Shown one piece after another: positions 52,209 through 60,345 of a stretch of 64,000 nt of DNA. A program made the position numbers and the translations under genes. The notes under the pieces were generated by a model. It searched no databases. It had not been told where the DNA came from and saw only the letters and a list, made by a program, of their open reading frames with translations. The DNA is from Bin5 sp965204525 (GTDB lineage: Bacteria > Chloroflexota > Anaerolineae > Caldilineales > Caldilineaceae): assembly GCA_965204525.1 (NCBI GenBank), contig OZ241994.1:4588001-4652000 (forward strand). The letters run 5' to 3'. Position 1 is the stretch's first letter. Every line of letters begins with the position of its first letter.

Positions 52209-52436
52209 TTGGTTGCTGCCTCCTGCTTATGTTTAATGGTCTAATCCGCTGCCTCGCTGCAAAATGAGCGAAGACTTCGAAGCGCGAAAAGATCGTAACC
52301 ATCAGTCACTGCTGCAAACCGCCCACCAGGGATTAGGTGGGCGGCAATGGATCCTGCGGCTCCTGCACTCAATTGTCAAAAACGCGTTAAACCTGAAGGT
52401 TCAGGCCCGCCTTACCCCGGCGCGCCAACCTCGTTC

Positions 52437-52517
<81 letters not shown>

Positions 52518-52552
52518 AGATCATACGACTTCCCAATCGCACTACCTTTGAA

Positions 52553-52636
<84 letters not shown>

Positions 52637-52734
52637 ATTCTTTTAGCGCTTCTATTAATGTGCTTCGTCTGCCCAGCCGCCGCCTACGCATCTGCAATCT
52701 CAAATCGGCTGCGGTAAATACGCCTATACCGGAA

Positions 52735-52807
52735 AGCCGACGATCGGACTCGAACCGATAACCGGCTGTTTACAAAACAGCTGCTCTGCCGATTGAGCTA
52801 CGTCGGC
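52735..52807 (-). tRNA. tRNA-Thr (anticodon TGT)
   Basis: A 73-nt cloverleaf on the minus strand with acceptor GCCGACG/CGTCGGC, anticodon loop TTTGTAA (TGT) and T loop TTCGAGT. CCA is not encoded. First tRNA of the tuf unit. Confidence 0.97.
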
Positions 52808-52831
52808 GCGTGCTCAGGCGACACCTGAGTG

Positions 52832-52859
52832 ATTATAGCACACTCAAAGGGTTGGTCAA
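52832..52859 (-). promoter_or_regulatory. Strong promoter of the tRNA-tuf unit
   Basis: On the minus strand TTGACC, a 16-bp spacer and a consensus TATAAT lie 25 bp before the first tRNA. A dyad CTCAGG/CCTGAG at 52814-52830 covers the likely transcription start. Confidence 0.8.
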
Positions 52860-53069
52860 ATCTGATTACCTCCAATTGCAAATACGTTTCTTACACTTTT
52901 TTGCACCCGACGGATCCACTCGCCGCGAGGCATCAGAATCCCGCCGTCCATTCCCTGGCTTTCAGAATCTCCTCACTTCCTTTCACACCAATCCTCCACA
53001 GATCGCCGCAGTCACTGGCCACTGACGACTGCAGTTCCACCGCAGTTCCACCGCCCAAACAGGTCGTGA

Positions 53070-53075
53070 TACAAT
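53070..53075 (+). promoter_or_regulatory. -10 element close to uvrC start
   Basis: TACAAT (5 of 6 bases of the consensus) ends seven bases before the uvrC ATG and no Shine-Dalgarno sequence is present, so the message may begin at or very near the start codon. The -35 position falls in an 11-bp tandem repeat (GCAGTTCCACC twice, 53031-53052) with poor match. Confidence 0.4.
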
Positions 53076-53082
53076 CAAACAT

Positions 53083-54978
53083 ATGAAAGCCCGACTTCCG
53101 CAACAGGTTCGCCGAAAACTCGAAGAGCTCCCCAGCAAGCCCGGCTGCTATCTCATGTGGGACGAGCATGCCAGGCCTCTCTATGTGGGCAAAGCGCTCG
53201 TCCTCCGCCCTCGCGTGCGCAGCTATTTCCAGCGGTCCGCCAAACACTCTCCCCGCATCGACGAGATGGTCGGCAAGGTTCGGGACATCACCTGGTGGGT
53301 CACCGGAACCGAGATGGAAGCGCTGATCCTCGAAAACGACCTGATCAAGCGGTACCAGCCCCACTATAATGTCATGCTCAAGGATGACAAGGGGTATCCC
53401 TATATCAAAGTCAACTGGCAGGATGACTTCCCCAAAATAGAGCGCGTGCGCCAGATTCATAACGACGGTGCCCGCTATTTTGGCCCCTTTACCAGCAGCT
53501 GGGCTGTAGGCCGCACGCTCGAATCGGTACGCAAAGTCTTCCCCTACCTCGACTGTGACCGTACCATCTCCGGCAACGACGAAAGCCCCTGCCTCTACTA
53601 CCACCTCAAACTGTGCGGCGGCCCTTGTATCGGTGTCCAGAGCCGCACCGAATATCGCCAAGGCATCGGGCAGCTCGTCAACTTCCTCGAAGGTGACACC
53701 GAGAAAGTGATAAACGAGTTGGAGACCCGGATGCACAACGCCGCCGGTCGCTTCAACTTCGAGCTCGCCGCCGTTTACCGGGACCGCATCAAAGCCGCCC
53801 AGCGCATCGTCCACCAGCAGAAAGTCGTCGGCGTCCATAACGACGACGAAGACGTCGTCGCCATCGCCCAGGACGCAAAGTCAAGCGACACCGTCGTCCA
53901 AATCCTGATGGTGCGCCGCGGCAGACTCATTGGAAGAGAAAACTTCGCCTTGCAAGGGGTCGAAGTCTTCGAGACCAGCGCCGAAAACCTGGGCGATCTG
54001 ATCGGCATCTTCATCCAACGCTTCTATTCCGACGCCTCCCATGTTCCGCCCCGCGTGCTTGTCCAGTTCGGACCCCGCACGAAAGACCTTCTGGCAGCCT
54101 GGCTCAGCAAACTGCGCGGCACTAAGGTCGAGATCCGCATGCCCCAGCGGGGCCAGAAGCGCAAACTGATGGAGTTCGCCAAGAACAATGCCGCAGAGCA
54201 CCTGCGCGTCCAGAAGGTCCAATGGGCCGAAGACACCAATCGCCAGACCGAAGCGCTCGCCGAACTCCAGGACGCTCTGACCCTTCAGGTGCCCCCGACC
54301 CGTATCGAATGCTACGACATCAGCACCTTGCAGGGAACCAATACAGTCGGCTCCATGGTCGTATTCGCCCGCGGCGCCCCCATGAAATCCGCTTACAAGC
54401 GCTTTAAGATTCGCGGCAAAGGCGCCCGCGGCGAGCCCGACGACTACGCCAGTCTGCGCGAAGTCCTGCGTCGCCGCTTCCGCCGCGCCGTCGAAAAAGA
54501 CGCAGACCGGCCCGGCCGCAGACCGGCCAGCGCCGGTCACTGGAAACTCCTGCCCGATCTTGTAATCGTTGACGGCGGCAAGGGCCAGCTCGGCGTTGCA
54601 AATGACGTGTTGGCGGAATTCGGTCTGTCCGACAGAGTTCCCGTCGTCGCCCTGGCAAAACGGGAAGAGGAGATCTTCCTTCCCCGGCGCCGCGATCCGG
54701 TCCACCTGCGCCGCGGCAGCCGGGCTTTCTATATGGTACAGCGTATCCGCGACGAGGCCCACCGTTTCGCCGTCACCTACCATCGCAACCTGCGCCGCAA
54801 GGGCCAGACGACAACCGTGCTGGACACGCTGCCCGGCATCGGCCCCAGAAGGCGGAAATCACTTCTCCAATACTTCAACGGCGATCTCGATAAGATGCGC
54901 CAGGCCACCCTCGATGAACTGCGCACCGTGCCGGGCATGAACCGCAGCGCCGCGCAAACGGTCAAGGAGCATCTGTGA
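53083..54978 (+). CDS. uvrC: UvrABC excinuclease subunit C
   Basis: A 631-residue nuclease making both incisions in nucleotide excision repair. The GIY-YIG domain starts at LPSKPGCYLMWDEHARPLYVGKA; the family Cys region GNDESPCLYYHLKLCGGPCIG follows. The UVR helix is around 210-245, the RNase H-like domain includes IECYDISTLQGTNTVGSMVVF and DLVIVDGGKGQL, and the C-terminal helix-hairpin-helix pair is LDTLPGIGPRRRKSLL and LRTVPGMNRSAAQTV. Downstream, the CNB-bPH2 gene begins 13 bp after the stop. Confidence 0.97.
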   Translation: MKARLPQQVRRKLEELPSKPGCYLMWDEHARPLYVGKALVLRPRVRSYFQRSAKHSPRIDEMVGKVRDITWWVTGTEMEALILENDLIKRYQPHYNVMLKDDKGYPYIKVNWQDDFPKIERVRQIHNDGARYFGPFTSSWAVGRTLESVRKVFPYLDCDRTISGNDESPCLYYHLKLCGGPCIGVQSRTEYRQGIGQLVNFLEGDTEKVINELETRMHNAAGRFNFELAAVYRDRIKAAQRIVHQQKVVGVHNDDEDVVAIAQDAKSSDTVVQILMVRRGRLIGRENFALQGVEVFETSAENLGDLIGIFIQRFYSDASHVPPRVLVQFGPRTKDLLAAWLSKLRGTKVEIRMPQRGQKRKLMEFAKNNAAEHLRVQKVQWAEDTNRQTEALAELQDALTLQVPPTRIECYDISTLQGTNTVGSMVVFARGAPMKSAYKRFKIRGKGARGEPDDYASLREVLRRRFRRAVEKDADRPGRRPASAGHWKLLPDLVIVDGGKGQLGVANDVLAEFGLSDRVPVVALAKREEEIFLPRRRDPVHLRRGSRAFYMVQRIRDEAHRFAVTYHRNLRRKGQTTTVLDTLPGIGPRRRKSLLQYFNGDLDKMRQATLDELRTVPGMNRSAAQTVKEHL

Positions 54979-54991
54979 AGGAGTCCCTGCA

Positions 54992-57514
54992 ATGACTCGC
55001 GGCAACCGGGCCGGCCTCGCCCGCTTTGTCGGCGTCCCCCCCTCTCTGGCGCTGCTGCAATCTCTTCTCTATCTGAAAGGGTTGCCCCTGGATGAGGTCG
55101 CCGATCTCCTCCAATCCAACTCCCTGGTCGTCGAATTCTCCCCCGGAGATGAACTGACCCGGCAGGATGACGTCGCCGAGTACCTCTTCTTCATTCTCAG
55201 CGGCTCCGTCCGCGTAACCCGGCGGGACAATACCGCAGCCGGCGTCGAAGACACGCTCGCCCGCGTTGCCATCGCCGGCGATATCCTCGGCCGCTACGAG
55301 TTGACCTTCAGCCTCTCCTACATAAGTACAGCCACGGCTGAAAACGAAGTCTCGGCCCTGTGTATCGAACGTTCCACGGTCGAACGGCTTCTCTACCGCT
55401 ATCCCACCGCCCACCAGCAGACCGCCTACCAGACAATGGTCAATCGTCTGAGGACCATGCCGCTGCTCGCCGATGTTGACATGGTCATCCTGGGCTTCCT
55501 GGCCGACGAGATCCGCGGCCAGACAGTGAAGACGGGCACCATCCTCTACACACAGAACCAGGTCCCAGGCACACTCTATCTCATCGCCCAGGGACAGATT
55601 GAACTCTACCATCCTCGCAGGACCGGTAACCGTCTGCTGTTGGGCACCGGCGGCGCCTTCGGCTTTCCCGGCAGTGTCGGCGTGACCAGTAACTCGGCCC
55701 CGGACAAATACGGCCACTGGGCTGAAGCCAAGACCGAAACGACCGTCTACGAGCTGCCCTGGAGAACGATCCGCCAGGTCGGCCGCCGCTTCCCCCAGGC
55801 GATTGACCCGGAAATTCAGCTGCTGCCTGCCAAAACCATCAGCGCTGTCTCCATCTTCGCCAGCCTGACACCCCACGAACAGATCCAGCTGTCCGGCTTC
55901 TGCAGCTTCTACCGCATCCCCCAATACCATCCAATCATGCAGCAGGGCGACAGCGCCGACAGCATGTGGATCCTGCTGGAAAACAGCCGCGCCGTCTTGA
56001 GCGCACTGGACGAAGAAAACCGCGCCCTGCCCCGTGCACCGGTACGCGGCATAGTTACTTTCAACGAGATTGCGCTCCTCGCCCCGACTCCCGTGGAGCT
56101 GACCGTCGAATCCGAACCCGGCAGCCTCTGGCTGCGGCTCCACCGGCAGGACTACCGGCGCCTGGGGCAAATCTGCGGTCCCGAAATCGTAGACAAAGTC
56201 GCCGACCGCCTGCCCGCCCAGACTGACGACGCCGATCACGGGCAGCGGCAGGACTATCCGTGGTTGCGCAAAGACGAGCTGCTTGTCACTCTGCATCTGC
56301 GCCATTGGCTCGCGCTGCTGGGCCAGACGAAGGTCTCCGCCCTTGCCATACTCGCCAGCGCCGGTCTGATATGGCTTCTCTCCAATCTCGGATTCTCCCT
56401 CTGGGTCGCCTTGGGAATCAGCGCACTTCTCGTGATCCTGTCGCTTATCTGGGGTGTCCTCAACTACCTGAACGACTACTTTATCGTTACCAACCGGCGG
56501 GTCATCCAGCAAGAGAAGGTCATCTTTTTCAGTGAACGTCGCCAGGAAGCCCTGCTCGAACAGATCCAGCGTGTAGACGTATCCACAACATTCTGGGGCA
56601 ATCTGTTCAATTATGGCACCCTATCCGTTTACACCGCCGGCACAACGGGCTCCATCGACTTCGACTTTGTCGGCGACCCCGACAGCCTCCGAACGGCAAT
56701 CTTCCACCACCGCAGCCTGTCCCAGCAGCGGTCCAGCGCCGAAAACAAGCTGGACATCCAGAACGCCCTTGAGGATCGTCTCGGTCTGTCCGTCGACTTG
56801 CCAGGCAGAGTGCATACCGATCTGGCGCCCTCCACCCCAGAAGACACCGCTGCCGGGCTGGACCTCTGGCATAAACTGCGCCAGTTCGTTTCCGTCGACC
56901 GCTCTCTCGACTGGGAGTCTACCGAACGAATCGTCTGGCACAAGCATTGGTGGGTCCTCTTTGTCCAGGTTGCTCTTCCCGGTCTCCTGCTCCTATTTGA
57001 GCTCCTGTTTCTGGCCGGTGGTTTCTCCTCGGTTGCCCTTATGCAGCAGCTTCAGTCCAGCCTGGAGGTGCAGACTCTTCTGGTGTCCGGGGGACTGGTG
57101 ACACTCGCCACTCTGGGCTGGATCCTCTGGGCCGTCGCCGACTGGTGGAATGACACCTACACTGTAACCGAAGATAGAATTATCGACGTTGAGAAGCTGC
57201 CCCTCTTCCTCAGCGAACAGCGCCGTGAAGCTCAACTCAGCGACATTCAGGACATCCGCCTCGAGATGAACTCACCACTGAAAGTGATGCTGAATTTCGG
57301 CAACATTATCGTTCAGACCGCGGCCGGCGAAGGCGCATTCACCTTCGATCACGTTCCCAATCCCAGAATCGTCAAAGAAGAAATCACCCGCAGAATGATC
57401 GCATGGCGACGGGAGGATGAACGGCGCAAAGCCCAGGACCGCAGCAAGGACCTGCCCGACTGGTTCGAAATGTATAATCGGCTGGAAACGGGTCAAGCCA
57501 GAAATGAGGAGTGA
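54992..57514 (+). CDS. Triple CNB-like, dual bPH2 membrane protein
   Basis: An 840-residue protein with an unusual architecture. Three cyclic-nucleotide-binding-like barrels are seen at about 30-140 (SPGDELTRQDDVAEYLFFILSGSVRV), 160-270 (TGTILYTQNQVPGTLYLIAQGQIELY) and 290-400 (QQGDSADSMWILLE, then FNEIALLAPTPVEL). Then comes a helix pair (435-495) with a bPH2 domain (YLNDYFIVTNRRVIQQEKVIF, NLFNYGTLSVYTAG), and a second helix pair (about 645-720) with a second bPH2 domain (TYTVTEDRIIDVEKLP, LNFGNIIVQTAAGEGAF). The CNB phosphate-binding Arg is absent in the motifs I can read, so ligand binding may be lost. It starts behind AAGGAG just after uvrC, as one operon. Function unknown; a lipid- or nucleotide-responsive membrane regulator is inference. 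Confidence 0.85.
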   Translation: MTRGNRAGLARFVGVPPSLALLQSLLYLKGLPLDEVADLLQSNSLVVEFSPGDELTRQDDVAEYLFFILSGSVRVTRRDNTAAGVEDTLARVAIAGDILGRYELTFSLSYISTATAENEVSALCIERSTVERLLYRYPTAHQQTAYQTMVNRLRTMPLLADVDMVILGFLADEIRGQTVKTGTILYTQNQVPGTLYLIAQGQIELYHPRRTGNRLLLGTGGAFGFPGSVGVTSNSAPDKYGHWAEAKTETTVYELPWRTIRQVGRRFPQAIDPEIQLLPAKTISAVSIFASLTPHEQIQLSGFCSFYRIPQYHPIMQQGDSADSMWILLENSRAVLSALDEENRALPRAPVRGIVTFNEIALLAPTPVELTVESEPGSLWLRLHRQDYRRLGQICGPEIVDKVADRLPAQTDDADHGQRQDYPWLRKDELLVTLHLRHWLALLGQTKVSALAILASAGLIWLLSNLGFSLWVALGISALLVILSLIWGVLNYLNDYFIVTNRRVIQQEKVIFFSERRQEALLEQIQRVDVSTTFWGNLFNYGTLSVYTAGTTGSIDFDFVGDPDSLRTAIFHHRSLSQQRSSAENKLDIQNALEDRLGLSVDLPGRVHTDLAPSTPEDTAAGLDLWHKLRQFVSVDRSLDWESTERIVWHKHWWVLFVQVALPGLLLLFELLFLAGGFSSVALMQQLQSSLEVQTLLVSGGLVTLATLGWILWAVADWWNDTYTVTEDRIIDVEKLPLFLSEQRREAQLSDIQDIRLEMNSPLKVMLNFGNIIVQTAAGEGAFTFDHVPNPRIVKEEITRRMIAWRREDERRKAQDRSKDLPDWFEMYNRLETGQARNEE

Positions 57515-57601
57515 GGATCTGGCAGAAGAGAGAAGCGACAGCAGAGGGTGGGAAACTGTCCTAGCCTGTTTTACGTATCTAACGAACAGATAAGACGCAC
57601 C

Positions 57602-58396
57602 TTAACTACCATACGTCAGGCGGTCGATCAGCCGGCGCGGCAGCTTGACAACTCGCATCTGGCTTTGCGTCAGATCGATAGGATACGCGACCCGGCGCTG
57701 TTCCCACGTCAACTCCTCCAGGTCCAGCAAAGCGTAGGCCGCTCTGGGATCGTTGTCCCTTGGCTGCCCCACACTGCCGGGATTGAGGATCAGGCGCTCC
57801 AGCTCTGTCAACTCCAGGCGCACACGTTGCCCCTCGTAGGGCCTCAGATAGTCGACAGTCACCGGAATGCCGTTTCGGCTGCCTCGCCTCGAAAATATCT
57901 TTCTCAGCTGCCAGCGGTAGATCGCCGGTTTGTGAGTGTGACCCACCAGACACATCTTGGTCTCAAAATGGGCAAAGTTTTCCAGGGCAATCTCCGGCGA
58001 CTGCACATATTCCGACACCGGTTCGCGTGGGCTCGCGTGCGTGATGATTAAACTGTCGGCGCCTTCCGGTTCAAGTGGTTTGGCTGGTAAACTGTCGAGG
58101 AAATCACGACTTTTTTCGTTCAACTCGGCCTGCGTCCATTCAACGGCCGCTCGAGCTAAGGGGTTGAAGTATTGAATATCCAGGCCCGGGCGCCCCAACA
58201 CCGCCCAATCATGGTTGCCGATGACGCACAGGTCCGCCTCGGCCCGAACAAAATCGATACACTCATTCGGTGCCGGTCCGTAACCGACCACATCGCCCAA
58301 GCACCAGATCGCGTCGAAACGGTCCGCAGCATCGGACATAACCGTTTCCAGGGCGACAAAGTTTGCGTGAATATCTGAAATGATCAGTACGCGCAT
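57602..58396 (-). CDS. Calcineurin-like metallophosphoesterase
   Basis: A 264-residue phosphoesterase. Metal ligands are Asp8 and His10 in IISDIHAN, Asp in CLGDVVGYGP, Asn and His in VIGNHDW, His in IITHASPRE, and GHTHKP. This is the single-domain YfcE-like/DUF2437-type with the terminal LNPGSVGQPRDNDPRA motif. Substrate unknown (cyclic nucleotides, dinucleotides or phosphodiesters are possible). There is no Shine-Dalgarno; the promoter below suggests leaderless mRNA. It sits opposite nadK and next to the CNB protein, so a link to nucleotide second messengers is possible but not shown. Confidence 0.92.
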   Translation of the reverse strand: MRVLIISDIHANFVALETVMSDAADRFDAIWCLGDVVGYGPAPNECIDFVRAEADLCVIGNHDWAVLGRPGLDIQYFNPLARAAVEWTQAELNEKSRDFLDSLPAKPLEPEGADSLIITHASPREPVSEYVQSPEIALENFAHFETKMCLVGHTHKPAIYRWQLRKIFSRRGSRNGIPVTVDYLRPYEGQRVRLELTELERLILNPGSVGQPRDNDPRAAYALLDLEELTWEQRRVAYPIDLTQSQMRVVKLPRRLIDRLTYGS

Positions 58397-58402
58397 TTTT
58401 TC

Positions 58403-58431
58403 ATCTTAACATAGGCCGGATTTGACCTCAA
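58403..58431 (-). promoter_or_regulatory. Promoter giving a probable leaderless mRNA
   Basis: On the minus strand TTGAGG, an ideal 17-bp spacer and TAAGAT, then GAAAAA and the ATG of the phosphoesterase. The start point would fall on or within a base or two of the ATG. Confidence 0.5.
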
Positions 58432-58514
58432 ACGGTCACATGTATTAATTGAATATATGTTTTTCGATTTCAACTGCAATGCCCGCACCACATCGTTTGT
58501 GAGAGATAGTTGAC

Positions 58515-59381
58515 ATGACCGGCGACGCAAGCTGCGCATTTCACCGCATCGGCATCCTGCACCACCCCCGCAAACCGGAATCGCTGGATTTGGCGGGTCA
58601 GATGGAACAGTTTCTGCAAAGTGCCGGCGTGAGTGAAACGTGGCGCCATTCCGCCTGGGATTCCGATGTCATCAAGTCCAGGCTCCCCGACGTCGACCTG
58701 CTGATCACCCTCGGTGGCGACGGCACAATGCTTCGCGCCGCACGGCTCGGTGCGGCCTTCAACGTACCCATGCTTGGCGTAAAAATGGGAAGGCTCGGCT
58801 TTCTGGCGGAAATCTTTCCCCAGGACTGGCCCTCACCCTTGGAAAAACTGCTCGATGGCGATTATTGGATCGAAGAGCGCCTCATGGTGCGCGCCATCGT
58901 GGAAAAGGCCAGCGCCAACGGAGCCGAACGCACTGTTCGCTGCACCTTCGATGCCCTCAACGATGTCGTCCTCAGCCGCGGCAGCCTCGCCCGCATCGTC
59001 CGTGTCAGCGCCAACCTCGATGGCGGCTACCTCACCACCTATACCTGCGACGGCCTCATCGTCAGCACCGCCACCGGCAGCACGGCCTACGCGCTCGCAG
59101 CCGGCGGGCCTATCCTGCCGCCGGACCTGCGCAATATCCTCGTGATCCCCGTCGCCCCCCACATGAGTATGGACCGCGCAGTTGTCCTTTCCGAAGGCGC
59201 GGAAGTGCGCCTGCGTGTCTACAGCGACCACTCCGCCATGCTCACAGTGGATGGCCAGTTCGAAGTCGAAGTGGACGACACGGACGAAATCGTTGTCGAC
59301 AGCAGCCCCTATCAGGCCCGCTTTATTCGACTTCGCCCGCGCAGCTACTTCTACCAAACGCTCATGGACAAGCTGAAATGA
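58515..59381 (+). CDS. nadK: NAD kinase
   Basis: A 288-residue enzyme making NADP from NAD. GGDGTMLRAAR (GGDG at 67-70), VKMGRLGFLAEI, NDVVLSRGSLARI and TATGSTAYALAAGGPI are canonical. The stop TGA overlaps the ATG of a 22-codon ORF (ATGA), which in turn overlaps the next gene. Confidence 0.96.
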   Translation: MTGDASCAFHRIGILHHPRKPESLDLAGQMEQFLQSAGVSETWRHSAWDSDVIKSRLPDVDLLITLGGDGTMLRAARLGAAFNVPMLGVKMGRLGFLAEIFPQDWPSPLEKLLDGDYWIEERLMVRAIVEKASANGAERTVRCTFDALNDVVLSRGSLARIVRVSANLDGGYLTTYTCDGLIVSTATGSTAYALAAGGPILPPDLRNILVIPVAPHMSMDRAVVLSEGAEVRLRVYSDHSAMLTVDGQFEVEVDDTDEIVVDSSPYQARFIRLRPRSYFYQTLMDKLK

Positions 59382-59446
59382 CCGGTCTGACGCTCACATT
59401 GCGCCCCTTGCGGGAAGCCGGTGACCTAGTAGAAAGCAGAATCTGA
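59378..59446 (+). CDS. 22-residue coupling ORF between nadK and dnaJ-like gene
   Basis: The ATG at 59378 overlaps the nadK stop as ATGA, and the stop TGA at 59444 shares its last base with the ATG of the next gene as TGATG. The product starts MTGLTLTLRPLREAGD and ends in VESRI. No family recognised; it may be a coupling leader or the remnant of a lost gene start (the LRPLREAGD segment faintly resembles a GNAT start). Confidence 0.5.
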   Translation: MTGLTLTLRPLREAGDLVESRI

Positions 59447-60207
59447 TGTCAGACGATTCAAACCAGTCCGACAAGGAGCTTTACCGTACCCTCGATCTCG
59501 AAGAAGATGCCGGGCAAGAGGAGATCACGCAGCAGTTCCTACGGCTACAGAAACTGTACCAGCCGGAAACGCTGGAATCCGCCGCCGACCGGGCCTACGC
59601 CGAGCAAAAGCTGGTTGCCATCCAAAAAGCCTACGAAATCCTCGGTGATCCCGCCCGCCGCGCCATCTATGACGGCAGACCCGCTCCGATCCAGATAGGC
59701 AGCGACGGTGAACCGGAAAGCCTGACCTGCGCCAACCACCCCGATCGGGAAACACTCCTGCGCTGCAACAAATGCGGAAAACCGATCTGCATCTCCTGTG
59801 CCGTGCGTACACCCGTCGGCTACCGCTGCAACGAATGTATACGCGAGCAGCAGAACATCTACTTCAACGCCTTGGGCCGGGATAACATCGTCGCCCTGGC
59901 CGTTGGCTTTGTCCTTACCATGATCGTCGCCCCAATCGTCGGCTTTCTGCTCGGCAGCATTGGCTTTTTCGGATTCTTCATCGCCTTCATCATCGGTTCC
60001 GGCGCCGGTACCCTCGCGGCCCGCATCATTCGCCGCGCAGTCGGCAACCGCCGCGGCCGCAAACTGCCCCACATGGCCATTGCCGGCATCGTTCTGGGCG
60101 TGGCGCCGTGGGCGCTTCTGTTCCTCCTTTCAGGCGGCAGAGCCTTCCTTATGCTGCTCCTTTTTGCCGGCCTGACCATCGCCTCTGCCTTTCCCCAGTT
60201 GCGTTAA
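59446..60207 (+). CDS. Degenerate J-domain, B-box zinc-finger membrane protein
   Basis: A 253-residue protein. Residues 12-75 form a J-domain-like helix bundle (ELYRTLDLEEDAGQEEITQQF ... YAEQKLVAIQKAYEILGDPARRAIYD), but the His-Pro-Asp motif needed to stimulate Hsp70 is replaced by Gln-Pro-Glu (LYQPETLE). A zinc-binding B-box-like segment follows (CANHPDRETLLRCNKCGKPICISC, then YRCNEC). Four hydrophobic helices make up the C-terminal half. It is therefore a membrane adapter rather than a normal co-chaperone. Start is coupled to the mini-ORF. Similar proteins are known to me in Chloroflexota. Confidence 0.8.
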   Translation: MSDDSNQSDKELYRTLDLEEDAGQEEITQQFLRLQKLYQPETLESAADRAYAEQKLVAIQKAYEILGDPARRAIYDGRPAPIQIGSDGEPESLTCANHPDRETLLRCNKCGKPICISCAVRTPVGYRCNECIREQQNIYFNALGRDNIVALAVGFVLTMIVAPIVGFLLGSIGFFGFFIAFIIGSGAGTLAARIIRRAVGNRRGRKLPHMAIAGIVLGVAPWALLFLLSGGRAFLMLLLFAGLTIASAFPQLR

Positions 60208-60258
60208 AGCGTTCAACCGGAACCGTTCCCACTGTATCAAAAAGGCGCTGCAGGTCTC

Positions 60259-60288
60259 GGAGACGCCCACGGGGGAGCGGGCGCCTCC
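60259..60288 (-). terminator. Hairpin in the convergent region 60208-60345
   Basis: GGAG-x-CGCCC pairs with GGGCG-x-CTCC with one mismatch. On the minus strand a T run (TTTTTGA) occurs about 18 bp further on, so termination of the propeller-protein gene is plausible but not textbook. Confidence 0.4.
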
Positions 60289-60345
60289 GCATCGCGGTCC
60301 CGGGTTCCGGTAGCCCCATTGCCACAGTAGCACGGGACGTCTCCT

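Noticed and set aside
50724..52244. A 506-codon plus-strand ORF opposite tuf
   Set aside because: Asp/His/Arg-rich translation of the complement of a highly expressed gene; no start signal.
54962..56512. A 516-codon minus-strand ORF opposite the CNB-bPH2 gene
   Set aside because: The plus-strand frame contains clear domains and a ribosome site; the antisense product has no motif.
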